Assembly (NCBI GenBank): GCA_022414725.1
Contig: CM039466.1
Location: 32,544,319-32,608,318 of the forward strand
Direction of reading: 5' to 3'
Length of the DNA stretch: 64,000 nt
Source: Microglena sp. YARC
Lineage: Eukaryota; Chlorophyta; Chlorophyceae; Chlamydomonadales; Chlamydomonadaceae
The translations under genes were made by a program, and so were the position numbers. The notes below the pieces were generated by a model that made no database searches, was not told where the DNA came from, and saw only the letters and a list, made by a program, of their open reading frames with translations. This document shows positions 1 to 10,671 of this stretch, one piece after another (within the stretch, counting starts at the first letter, position 1; the number at the start of each line of letters is the position of its first letter).

Positions 1-1407
1 CCTAATCATACACAAACTCATGCAGCTAATATGGATCCTGGGAGAAACACCAGACTGCTGGAAAACCTCACACACAGTCATGCTCTACAAAAAATCAGAT
101 CCTTGCTTACCTCAAAACTACAGGCAATAGGCCTTAACAATGCTGTAGCCAAACTCTGGACCTCCCTTGTTACTAACACTATTACTACCTACTCTGAAAC
201 CAACCACATTCTTAGCGCCTGCCAAGAAGGTTTCAGAAAAGACAAAAGTACCTATAGACAACTCTTGAACCTACTCCACAACATTGAGGACGCTGCCCTC
301 TTCCACCAGGACCTCTATGCTGCCTACTTCGACTTTAGCTCTGCTTTTAGCATGATTGATCACCAAAAACTTCTCTGCATCATGCACAGCTTGGGTTACA
401 CCCACGACACTATAGACACTATTAAAGGAATCTACACAAACTCTACTACACATATTCTCCTTAACAATACACCTGGCTCCCCCATCCCCATCACTAGGGG
501 CACCATCCAGGGGGATACTCTCTCCCCTACTCTTCATTATCTTTCTAGAACCCCTACACAGATGGCTCCGTTCTGGGGGACGAGGATACAGAGCAGCATC
601 CCTACCCTCCAAAACAGCAGATGAACACCACACCAGCAGCTTGGGTATGCTGACGACACTGCTGTCCTAACCGGCAGCTCAGAGGACCTTCGCATCCAAT
701 GTGGTAAAGTTCAAACTTTTAGCATCTGGTCGGGCATTCCTCTTAACGCCACCAAATGTGTGGTCAGTGGCATACTCCACAAATCACACACCCTCTCAAC
801 CTACTCACAACAACACTCTCAAACAAAGGCTAGATAAAATTCCACTAGGAAACTCCTATGCTACCTACCAGCCGCCTGACCAAGCCTACAAATACTTGGG
901 GGTTCACATCTCACTTACCTTAAATTGGAAAACTCAACTCCACTCTACTATTGAAACCATTCACAATAAAGGGCTGAGTATCCTCACCAAAGCTAAAAAC
1001 AGGGCAACCCCCACCCAATGCTTACGAATAATTTCACAATGTGTCAGAGCAGCTATTAAATACCCCATGATAGTAGCTCCCTTCTCACTAACCGACATTC
1101 ACGTCATTGACAGAGCAGTATTAAAAACAGTTAAACTCTGTTGCTCCCTTCCAGATCTTTTCCGACAAGAGCACTCCACCTCCCTAAAACAGAGGCAGGA
1201 CTAGGGGTGCCCTCCCTACTCACTGAATACACCCAGATTACTGCAACAGCCCTCACCCAGTCCATGAACGACCAAGGTCACCTGGGAATCCTCACTAGAG
1301 CTCTCCTTAATAAATCAACTTCCACCATGACCACTCTAGATCCTCTCTCTCTATCCCGCAAGCAACTTAAGTATATGTCCCTAGCCCGCCAGCTGGAAAA
1401 TTATTAA
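1..1407 (+). pseudogene. Reverse transcriptase domain of Dualen-like element
   Basis: The window opens inside the RT fingers (a W-K-x-S then LYKK-DP..NYR pattern near 40-130). The first catalytic block reads YFDFSSAFSMIDH around 325-363, followed by GTIQGDTLSP near 500-530 and the second catalytic block YADD at 646-657. A KYLGVHIS thumb motif lies near 890. These are the RT motifs of non-LTR elements in the right order. The frame changes at least twice (about 560-640 and 700-830) and an in-frame TAG sits near 127, so no complete protein is made. The catalytic aspartates are still present. Confidence 0.85.
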
Positions 1408-1507
1408 AAAATCTGACATAACAATTTCTTGGAATGACACAGAACTTCTTGACAAACTTAACATACACTCTCTTCCTCTCCCTCCACAGGCAATCCCTGT
1501 ATCACTC

Positions 1508-3572
1508 ATGACTCCACTCCATGACCTGGCCATCTATTCATACCATGACCTGGTCACCCCCATGGGAACTCACCTTGTCAGCACTACAGATCTCTCTCTT
1601 ATCACCTTACACAAAGTTACTAAACACCACAAACGGTCCCTGAACCGCCTCACCGCTCACCTCTCCTCCCTCCAAACTGTCGCCTCCCCAATACACTCTG
1701 ACCCACTTCCCCTCTCACACCGACAACTTGCGCCCGGTTACGCAATTGCGCAGAACACAACCGATAACGTTAAATCTCCTGCTTCTATTGAACCCTCCAC
1801 CCCACCCACCCAGCGTTACCAACCTCACGCCACTGTTACTGACGCAGACTACGAGGCGGATTCCATTGGGGACCTGGAAGGAAACCAATGGTGGGCGTGG
1901 CCCACGCAGACCGAAGGCAGTCACGCGCACCAAGCATGGGGCTGCCCAGCAGTGATGCCACCTGGGCAGCACGCCACTACTTGTGCAAATCCTGGATCCG
2001 TCACTCCTCCACCTCTAAATTTTACCGTGCATATAGAATAACTCCCACCTCACACCCTGACAGGATCCGCGAGGCCATGACATCCCCCGACAGCAGCGCA
2101 CCTGCACCACCGGCGCGCCTGCTCCACCTTACTACGGATCCCAATACAAAGCCCTGCACATCACGAGCTGGCGGGGCAAGCGCTCCTACAACGACGACAA
2201 ACTAGTCACTTCCACTGTTGCCCACGTTCAATGGGCCCCAACCATCATGCACAACGAACATATCAACTCCTACACACACATGGGATACAGCATCCACCAC
2301 AGCACATCTCTTACCTCCACTACCTCCACCATACATTGGAAACCCCAATCTCACCATGCGTCTCACCTTGTTGAACTTTTGGGACAACCAGCATACGACC
2401 AATTAACCCACACTTTTAAAACTACTCCCCCATTAACCACACACCTCAACCCTAGGAAGGACACCCACCTTACTAACCTTCAACAACAAGGCCACTGGGC
2501 CACCTCCCCAGGATTTAATGCTGACAACCACAACCTTGTTCACAAACTTCTGAAAATTGACACACACGACAGGCACCCAGACTGGGACATTCAACCACCC
2601 TCAGCCTACATTATACAAACAGGCATCCTCACCACTCTGGATGACCAATCCACACACACACACACCAACGTTTCATATCTTTATAACCCCACTGGTCACT
2701 GTCTTGGGCACATTCCCAACGACAGACTAACCTCTCTCAAACAAAACTATGACCACTTCAAAAATCACCACCCTACCAAATGGAACCAACTGACCCAAGG
2801 AGGAACATACCACACTGACTTAGCTGCCCTCTTCACCAGATACAGAGCTGCTCCTGCTGCTACCAACACTCTTTCTCCTTTTCTCTACCAAGCAGCAGCT
2901 GCTCTGGGCATTACTCACCATCGTACTTCTAACCCCCTTAGCTACGACCAAAGCCTCACCAGCTTCTCTTCTACCAGCCCTGCTGATCAGCTCTTTGGCT
3001 CCAACCAAGACCCCTTTCTTACCATCTGGACTGGGGGCTCACTGGTGGACATTCCTAACTCCACGACACAAGCACACCAAGCTCTTAGGTGGGCCCTAGC
3101 CAGTGCTGACCATGCTGAAAATACTCTCAGCCCTACCTGCACCCTGATGCTCCTCCCTGACGACCTTGCTGCCCCTTACAAAACCCTCCTCCACCACTCC
3201 TGGATTCACTATATTGACTCCAGACCGCAGTCTGAATTTTATACTACCTCTGAAATTTGGCTTGGCAGCAAATCTCACACTCCACCCTCCACCCACAAAC
3301 TACACCTCATCCTTATATGCAACCCCCACAGCCAAGATACCTATTTTCCTAAACTCCCAGATTTTATTGACCAATGGACATACTACATGCAAAGCCTCTC
3401 CTTATCCTGGGAGCCCTCTACTATCACTCCACCTCCCACTCTTACCTTCTCTGACATTGTCATTACTTACCCCGGAAACTCAAATCTCTTGCCAAAAATC
3501 CTTGGCAAACTCCACTCCACCAACACCCTCCTCCCTCTCTTCTTACCACTACTCACCCTTGTCTTCACCTAG
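1508..3572 (+). CDS. Unassigned segment between RT and RNase H of the retroelement
   Basis: A long open stretch (best at 2247-3572, about 440 codons, with the same frame open upstream to about 2110) rich in His, Thr and Pro links RT to RNase H. It ends by frameshift just before the RNase H start. I see no domain that I can name. A patch near 3080-3310 (tryptophan, then hydrophobic strand, then LLPDD and HSWIHYIDSRP-like text) looks like a folded domain rather than a linker. It could be a lineage-specific retroelement domain. Codon use and threonine/histidine bias match the rest of the element, so I treat it as part of the same polyprotein. Confidence 0.55.
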
Positions 3573-3577
3573 CTACC

Positions 3578-4135
3578 CCCTCCTCAGGCCTCCAGGTCTA
3601 CACAGATGGTAGCCTAATAAAAGGTAAACCAGGGCACCCTAGTAAAATAGGTGCTGCAGTATATGTCCCGGCTGCAGGACAAAGCTACACCATCAACCCT
3701 GGGGGAATAGGGGCCACCAAAACTAACAACAGGGCAGAACTGGTAGCCATCCACCAAGCCCTTCTCAACATTGACTACGACAAATCCCTTACACTCCATA
3801 CAGACAGCCTCTGCTCTCTTCAACTTATTAAAAAATGATTCATGACCCTACCACAACAACCCGTTCCATTCATACTGAACTTCTGCAATCAATTCAAAAA
3901 CACCTCATTCAACGCATCCTGCATGGCTCACACACCACTCTTTGTAAAGTCCGTTCCCACACAGGTATCCTTGGAAATGACAGGGCAGACATTCTGGCAC
4001 GCAAGGCAGCTGAGCACCCTGCCTCCACCAATTTTACTGACAACACTGGGGAAATCCCCCGCCACAATGTCTACTGGCCCACAACCTCCTCGCACACCCA
4101 TGGGAGATATTCCCCCACGCATCCTAGCACCTAAC
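3578..4135 (+). pseudogene. RNase H domain of Dualen-like element
   Basis: It reads VYTDGSLI from 3596, NNRAELVAIHQAL near 3726, HTDSLCSLQLI near 3797 and GNDRADILARKAAE near 3970. These carry the four RNase HI acidic residues (D, E, D, D) in the correct order and spacing. A one-base shift at the A-run near 3831-3836 separates the third and fourth motifs. Within non-LTR elements, RNase H removes the RNA strand during target-primed reverse transcription. It is placed after RT and before the RLE, as in Dualen. Confidence 0.85.
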
Positions 4136-4259
4136 CTTACACAAGGTATCACCTCTAACCTGCCCACTAGCTGCCACCTTGGCCAACACCCTCTTAAAGG
4201 GATTTATGCAACCACCTGGGCTGATAACACTCCCCACCAACTTCCTCATGCAAGTAACA

Positions 4260-4997
4260 AATTTTGGACCTCAACCCTTATCCAACATAAAACTAAATTC
4301 CACATCCTTAAAGCCCGCTGGGGTAGACTGTGGAACCGTAAACTTGCATTCCGCTGGAAACTCCCTTATATTACAAGCACTCACCCACCCACGAACTCCC
4401 TATGCCCCATTTGCCACACCTGTGAGGACGGAGCGGGCCACATCCTGTCGGGCTGCACACACCGGACTTTCAAGGGGCTCTATATCAAGAGACATGACGC
4501 CGCAGTGCGACTCATCCACAAGGCCATTTGCACCGGAGCCCTGGGATCCCGCAGAATGATCATGGACGCTGGCAAGGAAGAGGACCTCCCCAGGGGGGTC
4601 CTGGGCAAACGTCTCCCTGCCTGGTTACGCCCCTCCACTATTACTGTAGCGGACTGGAAGAGAATGAGACCTGATCTTGCCGTCCTACCTGACATAGACT
4701 CTCCTACCTGACATAGACTCTCCTACCTGTATGTCTGGTAAAGAACTCTGGGTTCTTGAGCTTGGATACTGCTCTGATACCAACCATGCTACTAAGTTTA
4801 TCACTAAACACGCCCAGCATGTTGAATTAGTAAATGGCCTCAGATCGGCTGGATACCTCGTTCACTATGAAGTTATCACCGTTGGAACAACTGGTACTAT
4901 TCCAACCTCTTTTTCTGACTTCTATGACCACTCTTGGACTTCAGAGATCATGTGCCCTCAAACTGGCGGACACAGTCCACTCCCACACCATCACTAG
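4260..4997 (+). pseudogene. CCHC finger and restriction-like endonuclease of Dualen-like element
   Basis: A cysteine/histidine cluster (CPICHTCEDGAGHILSGC, about 4401-4455) is followed by RPDLAVLPDID near 4670 and, after a frame change, by LWVLELGYCSDTN near 4745 and a KHAQHVELVNGLRSAGY stretch. This is the finger plus PD...(D/E) nuclease arrangement of restriction-like endonucleases in R2, CRE and Dualen elements, which nick the target site. The frame change is caused by a 19-bp tandem duplication at about 4685-4722 placed between the PD and E parts of the active site. Confidence 0.75.
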
Positions 4998-5325
4998 CTT
5001 TCAGAGTATTTTACAGTGCAGACGTTTTATGGAAGCACACCCCGGGTCGATACCCGGGGTCTAGCACACAGACCGTCCCCCCTCTCAGGTTTTGTCTTGC
5101 CAGCTGCATAGTGTCGGTGCTTCCCAACCGGGGTGAAAAACCCCCGTATTAAGCTGCACTGGCATGATGTGGCTACGGTGCCTGCCGGTCAGGCATCGGT
5201 GGTAATTCTTTTTACTGAGATGGCCCTACGGTGACTATAGCTGGCTCCGGCTTACGCTATGGTGTCCTTAACTTCACGTCCTGTGAGTAACGGTTCTACA
5301 CGGATGTAACAATTTCAATTACAAT
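4998..5325 (+). other. 3' untranslated end of the Dualen-like element
   Basis: There is no frame here. A hairpin-like CCCCGGGTCGATACCCGGGG stretch lies at 5038-5058. The terminal 100 bp (from about 5228) match 7188-7292 closely, which defines a family 3' end finishing in repeated AATTTC. Confidence 0.6.
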
Positions 5326-5397
5326 TTCTCACGCTTGCGCTTGTCTGACAAGCATTTTCTGCTAATCTGGCACATTTTCGCCTCCTCTTAAATCTTA

Positions 5398-5650
5398 CTA
5401 GCATCCGAGCCCGTCGTCCCGACGGGCGGACCACCCCCGTGGCCACGTCAGCGACAGGTGTCGGAAAATCGAGATCCGAGAATCGCTGCCGCCTGGGCGA
5501 TAGGTCAGTAAAATATGAAACCAAAGACCCAACTGCCTGCAGGCATGCCTGGGCCAAAATGGGTAGCATCTGAGCCCGTCGTCCCGACGGGAGGACCACC
5601 CCCGTGGCCACGTCAGCGACAGGTATCGTAAAATTTCGAGATCCGAAACT
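5398..5650. repeat. Two 168-bp-spaced copies of a GC-rich repeat with hairpin
   Basis: Copies start at about 5399 and 5567 and share about 80 bp, including the inverted repeat CCCGTCG-TCC-CGACGGG and a GTGGCCACGTCAGCGACAG block. A related segment (CTGCC.CCTGGGCGA.AGGTC) occurs at 5487-5530 and again at 6045-6110. No coding function is seen. Confidence 0.7.
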
Positions 5651-6540
5651 TGAAACCACTGCTCCTGGCCACGTCAGCGAAAGGCAGTCAGTGAGCGGGC
5701 AAGAGTGCGTGAGAGCGCAGGAGAAGGCCAAGGGAATGCTGCGACGGGGGGGAGTTGCATGCGAAGTTATTGACAGGGGCAGCGAAATTTGTGGGAAACA
5801 GTTTGGGCAGATGGACAAAGAGAGGCTACACCGTTGAATATAGCGGGACTCAGTCAGCGAGCACCGAAAATAGCTGAAGTGCGAAGGAAAAATCGCGTAT
5901 CAGAACGGCTAGGCTCAGGAAATGCAGTGCAAAGCAGCGCACCAAGCCGGGTAACCTTGGACGGGTGCGGGTGCGGGTGCAGGTGGGTGGACGGCAGCAG
6001 AGAGGCAGTCGTTCCTGTGGCTGCGCCGAGAAATGGAGATCCCAGACTGGCTGCCACCTGGGCGACAGGTCGGCAAGATATGGAACCAAAACCCCAAGTT
6101 GCTAGGCCTAAAGGGGGCGACCACGCGCCGCGCACACGCTATACCCTCGACGCCCAACTTTAAATATACTGATAATCTTTCACCTCCTACGATTTGGGCC
6201 TTCCCAGGTTGGAATTCTAGTAACCGGCTACGAATTTTGGGGCATGTCATTAAGATTGTCTTACGGCGGTAAAGAACGGGCTGCTACTTAACATGGACAA
6301 AGTGGAAATAATGGACAAAGGCACCATGGCGGTTGACAGCGACTGCAGACACTAAACCCTAAAGCACAGTAGCACACCCGTAGGGAATCGAACCCAACAC
6401 CTTCTTCGGTCCAGCTAAATGGCCCACCATTGAAACAATCGTTGAAACAGGATATTGGTTAACAACAGGATAAGGTAACCAGCATTACCACCACCACGGT
6501 CCGCTGTCCGCTGTTGTTTTGTTTTGATGAGTTTCTGTAA
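5651..6540. other. Stretch without a recognisable gene; weak tRNA-like motif
   Basis: No gene was found. On the minus strand at about 6440-6378, GGGTTCGATTCCC (an exact pol III B-box core with a pairable GGG/CCC stem) follows a TTTAGCTGGACC stretch that resembles an A box. The spacing is shorter than in a tRNA, so this could be the head of a tRNA-derived SINE. Confidence 0.35.

Positions 6541-6542
<2 letters not shown>

Positions 6543-6605
<63 letters not shown>
6543..6605. repeat. (TC)n microsatellite
   Basis: About 31 perfect dinucleotide units. Confidence 0.97.
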
Positions 6606-6607
<2 letters not shown>

Positions 6608-6729
6608 ACTTTTCGCTTGTGCGTTGGAGGTAGGGGCTGTTGAATCTCAGAGGGTCTGGGACTCCGGTCAGGGTAGTTGAGGATGACCACCGACTCTGCG
6701 TCATGACTCGCAACTAACCAATGACCACC

Positions 6730-7015
6730 AACTCAACTCAACTCAACTCAACTCAACTCAACTCAACTCAACTCAACTCAACTCAACTCAACTCAACTCA
6801 ACTCAACTCAACTCAACTCAACTCAACTCAACTCAACTCAACTCAACTCAACTCAACTCAACTCAACTCAACTCAACTCGCAACTCGCAACTCGAAAACA
6901 ACTCAACTTAACTCGCAACTCGCAACTCGCAACTCGCGACTCAACAACTCAACAACAACTTAACTCGCAACTAAATTCGCAACTCGTGTCTCAACTCGCA
7001 ACTTGCGTCGAAGCT
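6730..7015. repeat. (AACTC)n pentanucleotide array with degenerate edge
   Basis: About 30 perfect ACTCA units to 6879, then CAACTCG variants to about 7015. The degenerate edge suggests expansion from one side. Confidence 0.95.
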
Positions 7016-7187
7016 CTGTTTGGCAGACAAAGCAACATCCATTCGTCAACAGACCAGGAAAACAGGAAAATCGAGAACAAGGACCACCATGCAGGTATGA
7101 GATAACTAATAACCAGTGAGACCCCGAACCAATTACCCCAACTTCCGGTAACAAATAGGGCGGCCACCTCTTTGTTTATTTTTCGCT

Positions 7188-7292
7188 ACACGGTGACTAC
7201 TGCTAGCTTCGGGTTACGCGGTGGTGTCCTTAACTTCACGTACTGTGAGTAACTGCATTACACGGATGTAACAATTTCAATTTCAAATTTCG
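7188..7292 (+). mobile_element. Short 3'-end copy of the Dualen-like element
   Basis: It matches the last 100 bp of the element at 5228-5325 (CGGTGACTA...TGGTGTCCTTAACTTCACGT...ACACGGATGTAACAATTTC) and ends in an AATTTC-type tail. It is a severely 5'-truncated insertion, as expected for target-primed reverse transcription. Confidence 0.65.
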
Positions 7293-7399
7293 CTAGCCTG
7301 CTGATCTTTGCACAGCCACGCGTTGATCTTCGCACAGTCCAGAACGCGCATTGATGTACGTGCAGTGCACGGCCTTGGCTGTAGCCTGCGCCTAGGCGT

Positions 7400-7630
7400 G
7401 CATGCCTGATGTTGTAGAATCGCAAAATTAAATGATCATCCCATATGAGATGATGATTTCATTATATTGTATATTTTAATTATTACTGTAGCGCAAACTC
7501 ATGGGCCCATCAGTAAAACGATTGTTTGGGGCTCAGTTCGTCAATGTTTTTTCTGGTTAGCCCTTCCTGTCACGGTTGGACAAGTCCCTTAAGCCTATTG
7601 GGCCCACCCCTGGGCATACAGCATAAATTC
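7400..7630 (+). repeat. Dispersed repeat family with internal 10-bp inverted repeat
   Basis: The segment recurs in part at 15513-15655 (same strand) and in inverted orientation at 22312-22490. It has an AT-rich hairpin (AAATCATCAT...ATGATGATTT in the 22.4 kb copy), then CAGTAAAACGATTG and CCTATT.GGCC.ACCCCTGG. It has no coding capacity. It is probably a non-autonomous transposable element. Confidence 0.6.
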
Positions 7631-8231
7631 GGGTCCACAAGTCAAAGGTCACATGGCTCAAAGTCACGTGGCTCGCGGTACTCGATACCCTTCGCCTTCG
7701 TGGGCGTCCGCGTCCTTGGGTCGCCTTGGGTAGGGGGAGGCGACAGTATATCGCTCGGCCCACTCACAAATTGAGAATTACCTGTCAACGCGACCAACAG
7801 GGCTACCCGCCCTTGTCTCAGTCGAATCGACTTTCTAAATACAATGCCGCATTTCTCCGCATCCATAGCAACTACCCACCACATCCACCCCTCCACTGTG
7901 CGGACCGAATCCACCACTCACCGCAGCACGTGCGAATTAAACGCAACGCCTAGCAGCACGAAGTTTATACGTAGGGATACGTCCGGGCCACGACAGTAAA
8001 GCACGCCTGCGAACTCGCAACCGATTAACAATAATACGATTGGGAGGAGGGAAAGAAGCAGCAGCAGCATAATTGTTGCATGGTTCTGTTCGCCTGAAGG
8101 CATTCAATCTGCAGCACGCACTTCGTCCCCGCGTGCGCTACCCACGGATACCCGGGAGTAAAACCAGCAGGAAGCAAGGAAAGTAGGAGGGAAGAAACAA
8201 AACCTAGTGTGGCGTGGCTTCAAGACCAGGA
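7631..8231. other. Region upstream of exon 1; no feature recognised
   Basis: No gene or convincing promoter motif was seen. Since exon 1 has an ATG with an open frame, the promoter and 5' UTR of the coiled-coil gene may lie here, but nothing in the sequence proves it. Confidence 0.3.
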
Positions 8232-8465
8232 ATGATGGAGGAGGAGGAGGAGGAGGAGGAGAACCCTCACATGGCCCCCCCTCCACCCACGAGGTCCCAG
8301 GAACCTCAGCTATATAGTACGTCAGGCAGAAGTACAAGGAATGGGAGAGCTAGGAGTGCCTACCTAATGTCATCATCATCCCCTGCCCCTACTAGGCCTA
8401 GGACGTCGGCAACGTCCGGCCACATAGCTACCATGAAATCCCTCGGTATGTTGCATGACCTCCAG
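8232..8465 (+). CDS. Coiled-coil gene, exon 1
   Basis: Starts at two consecutive ATG codons (8232, 8235), followed by eight Glu codons and a Pro/Ser/Thr-rich, probably disordered segment. It ends [11 protein letters not shown] and then CAG|GTAGGT. It has 78 codons and ends in phase 0. The frame is open a few codons upstream, so the true start could be earlier. The 3' edge (ATGAAG..CTCGG..TGTTGCATGACCT.CAG|GTA) is repeated once at 8591-8633, which helps to confirm the donor. Confidence 0.55.
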
Positions 8466-10609
8466 GTAGGTTATACGTTGCTCGTGCGTGTGTGTGTGTG
8501 ATGTGTATGTTGGGTGGGTGGGTGGGTGGGTGGGTGTGGGGGGGTGTCTGCGTGTATATGGATGTGGATGTGGGTGTGCCCATATTCAGACTCATAGCTA
8601 CCATGAAGCCCTCGGATGTTGCATGACCTACAGGTATTGGGTAAATTGCTCGAGTGTGTGCGTGTGATGTGTCTGTATTGGGGGGTGGGGTGGGGGAGGA
8701 TGCGTGTGTTTTGTGTGCGTTGGGGGGGATGGGTATGCGCGGGTTTAGATGCGTGTGTGTGTGTGTTTGAGGGCTGGGGTGGGGTGGGGTGGGTGGGGGG
8801 GGGGAGGGGTATGCGTGGGTATGGATGTGTATATATTTACATTTATGGTCATCGTTATGTTTATGTTGCTCCTGCGGGATAACATGAGCAGTGTCAAGGG
8901 GCTAGCAGCAGCCCATAAGATAGTCTCACACATGTATATGTACATATATTTACACATGCTCGTCTTTATATGTACATTTTTATTTTACAATGTAATATTC
9001 GCATTTGCATACATTTACATATGCTCATCGTTTGTATATATTTGTATTTGTATTGTGTGTAAAGGAGTACATCGGCATTACAGAGGGGCTAGCAGCAGCT
9101 CATAAGATAGCCTCAGTTATGGATGTATATTGCGTTTGCAGGAGTACAGCGGCATTATAGAGGGGCTAGCAGCAGATAGCCTCACCAATATTATATATTT
9201 GTATTTGTATTGCAAGTGCAGTCATACATGAGCAGTGTGTTGAGGATTGCAGCAGCCCATAAGATATCCTCACCAATATTATATATATTTGTATTTGTAT
9301 TGCGAGTGCAGTCGTACATGAGCAGTGTGTAGGGGATAGCAGCAGTCCATCCGATAGCCTGACACACGTGTATATATTTGCTTATATGCCCACATGCCCA
9401 TCGTTATGTATACGTTGCTTATATGTTGCTTATATGTTGCTTATATATGTTGCTTATATGCCCACATGCCCATCGTTATGTATACGTTGCTCCTGCAGGA
9501 GTACATCGGCATTACAGAGGGGCTAGCAGCAGCTCATAAGATAGCCTCACTTATGGATGTATATTGCGAGTGCAGGAGTACAGCGGCATTATAGAGGGGC
9601 TAGCAGTAGCGCATAAGATAGCCTCACCTATAGTATATATATATTTGTATTTGTATTGCGTGTGCAGGCGTACATGAGCAGTGTGGAGGGGATAGCAGCA
9701 GCGCAAAAGATAGCCTCACCTATAGTATATATATTTGTATTTGTATTGCGTGTGCAGGCGTACATGAGCAGTATAGAGGGGCTAGCAGAAGCGCATTAGA
9801 TAGCCTCACCTATGTTTACATTTATATGTATTTACATATGCTCATCATTATATGTACATTTTTATATATTATATTATATTATAAACATTTACATATGCTC
9901 ATCGTTACATGTATATATATATACACATGCTCATCGTTATGTATACGTTGCTCCTGCAGGATTATATGAGCAGTGTTGAGGGTTTAGCAGCAGCTCATAA
10001 AAGGCACAATGACCAGGCTGACGCTGAGAAGCGAGCGAGTAAACAGAGGGTGAGTTCAGGGGGCCCGTTTTTTTTTCATATTTATTTATATATTTCATTT
10101 CCATCTTTATTTTATTTCATATTTATTTATATATTTCATTTCCATCTATATTTTATTTCATATTTATTTATATATTTCATTTACATCTAAATTTTATTTC
10201 ATATTTATTTATATATTTCATTTACATCTATATTTTATTTCATATTTATTTATATATTTCAGTTCCATCTATATTTTATTACAGGTGCCTTTTTTTGTTT
10301 TAAGTAAGCAGAGGGTGAGTCCAGGGGGCCTGTTTTTTATTTCAGATTTATTTATATATTTCATTTACATATATATTTTATTTCAGATGTATTTATTTAT
10401 TTAATTCTTTATTTATAAGCAATCTAGTTGACAAAGGGTGAGTTCAGGGATCTGTTTTTATTTCACATTTTAATTTATTTTATTTACTTGCGAGGGGGGG
10501 GGCAAGGAAAAAGATTTCGTACCGCATGTTCGATATGGACAGAAAACCTCGAGCAATAGTCGATACAAAAAAAATCCCACAGTCGACACACCCACGGACG
10601 GCCGAGATA

Positions 10610-10671
<62 letters not shown>

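Larger units (their letters stand above)
1..5325 (+). mobile_element. Dualen/RandI-like non-LTR retrotransposon, 5' part outside window
   Basis: Recognisable parts run in one orientation: reverse transcriptase (1-1400), an unassigned segment (1500-3570), RNase H (3580-4135), then a CCHC finger and restriction-like endonuclease (4400-4980), then about 330 bp without a frame. RT-RNaseH-RLE order is the published layout of the Dualen/RandI clade of green algae; the AP-endonuclease expected further upstream would lie before the window. Stop codons and frameshifts break it many times, so it is a dead copy. The 3' end near 5325 is inferred because the last 100 bp recur at 7188-7292, both ending in an AATTTC-rich tail. 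Confidence 0.75.
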
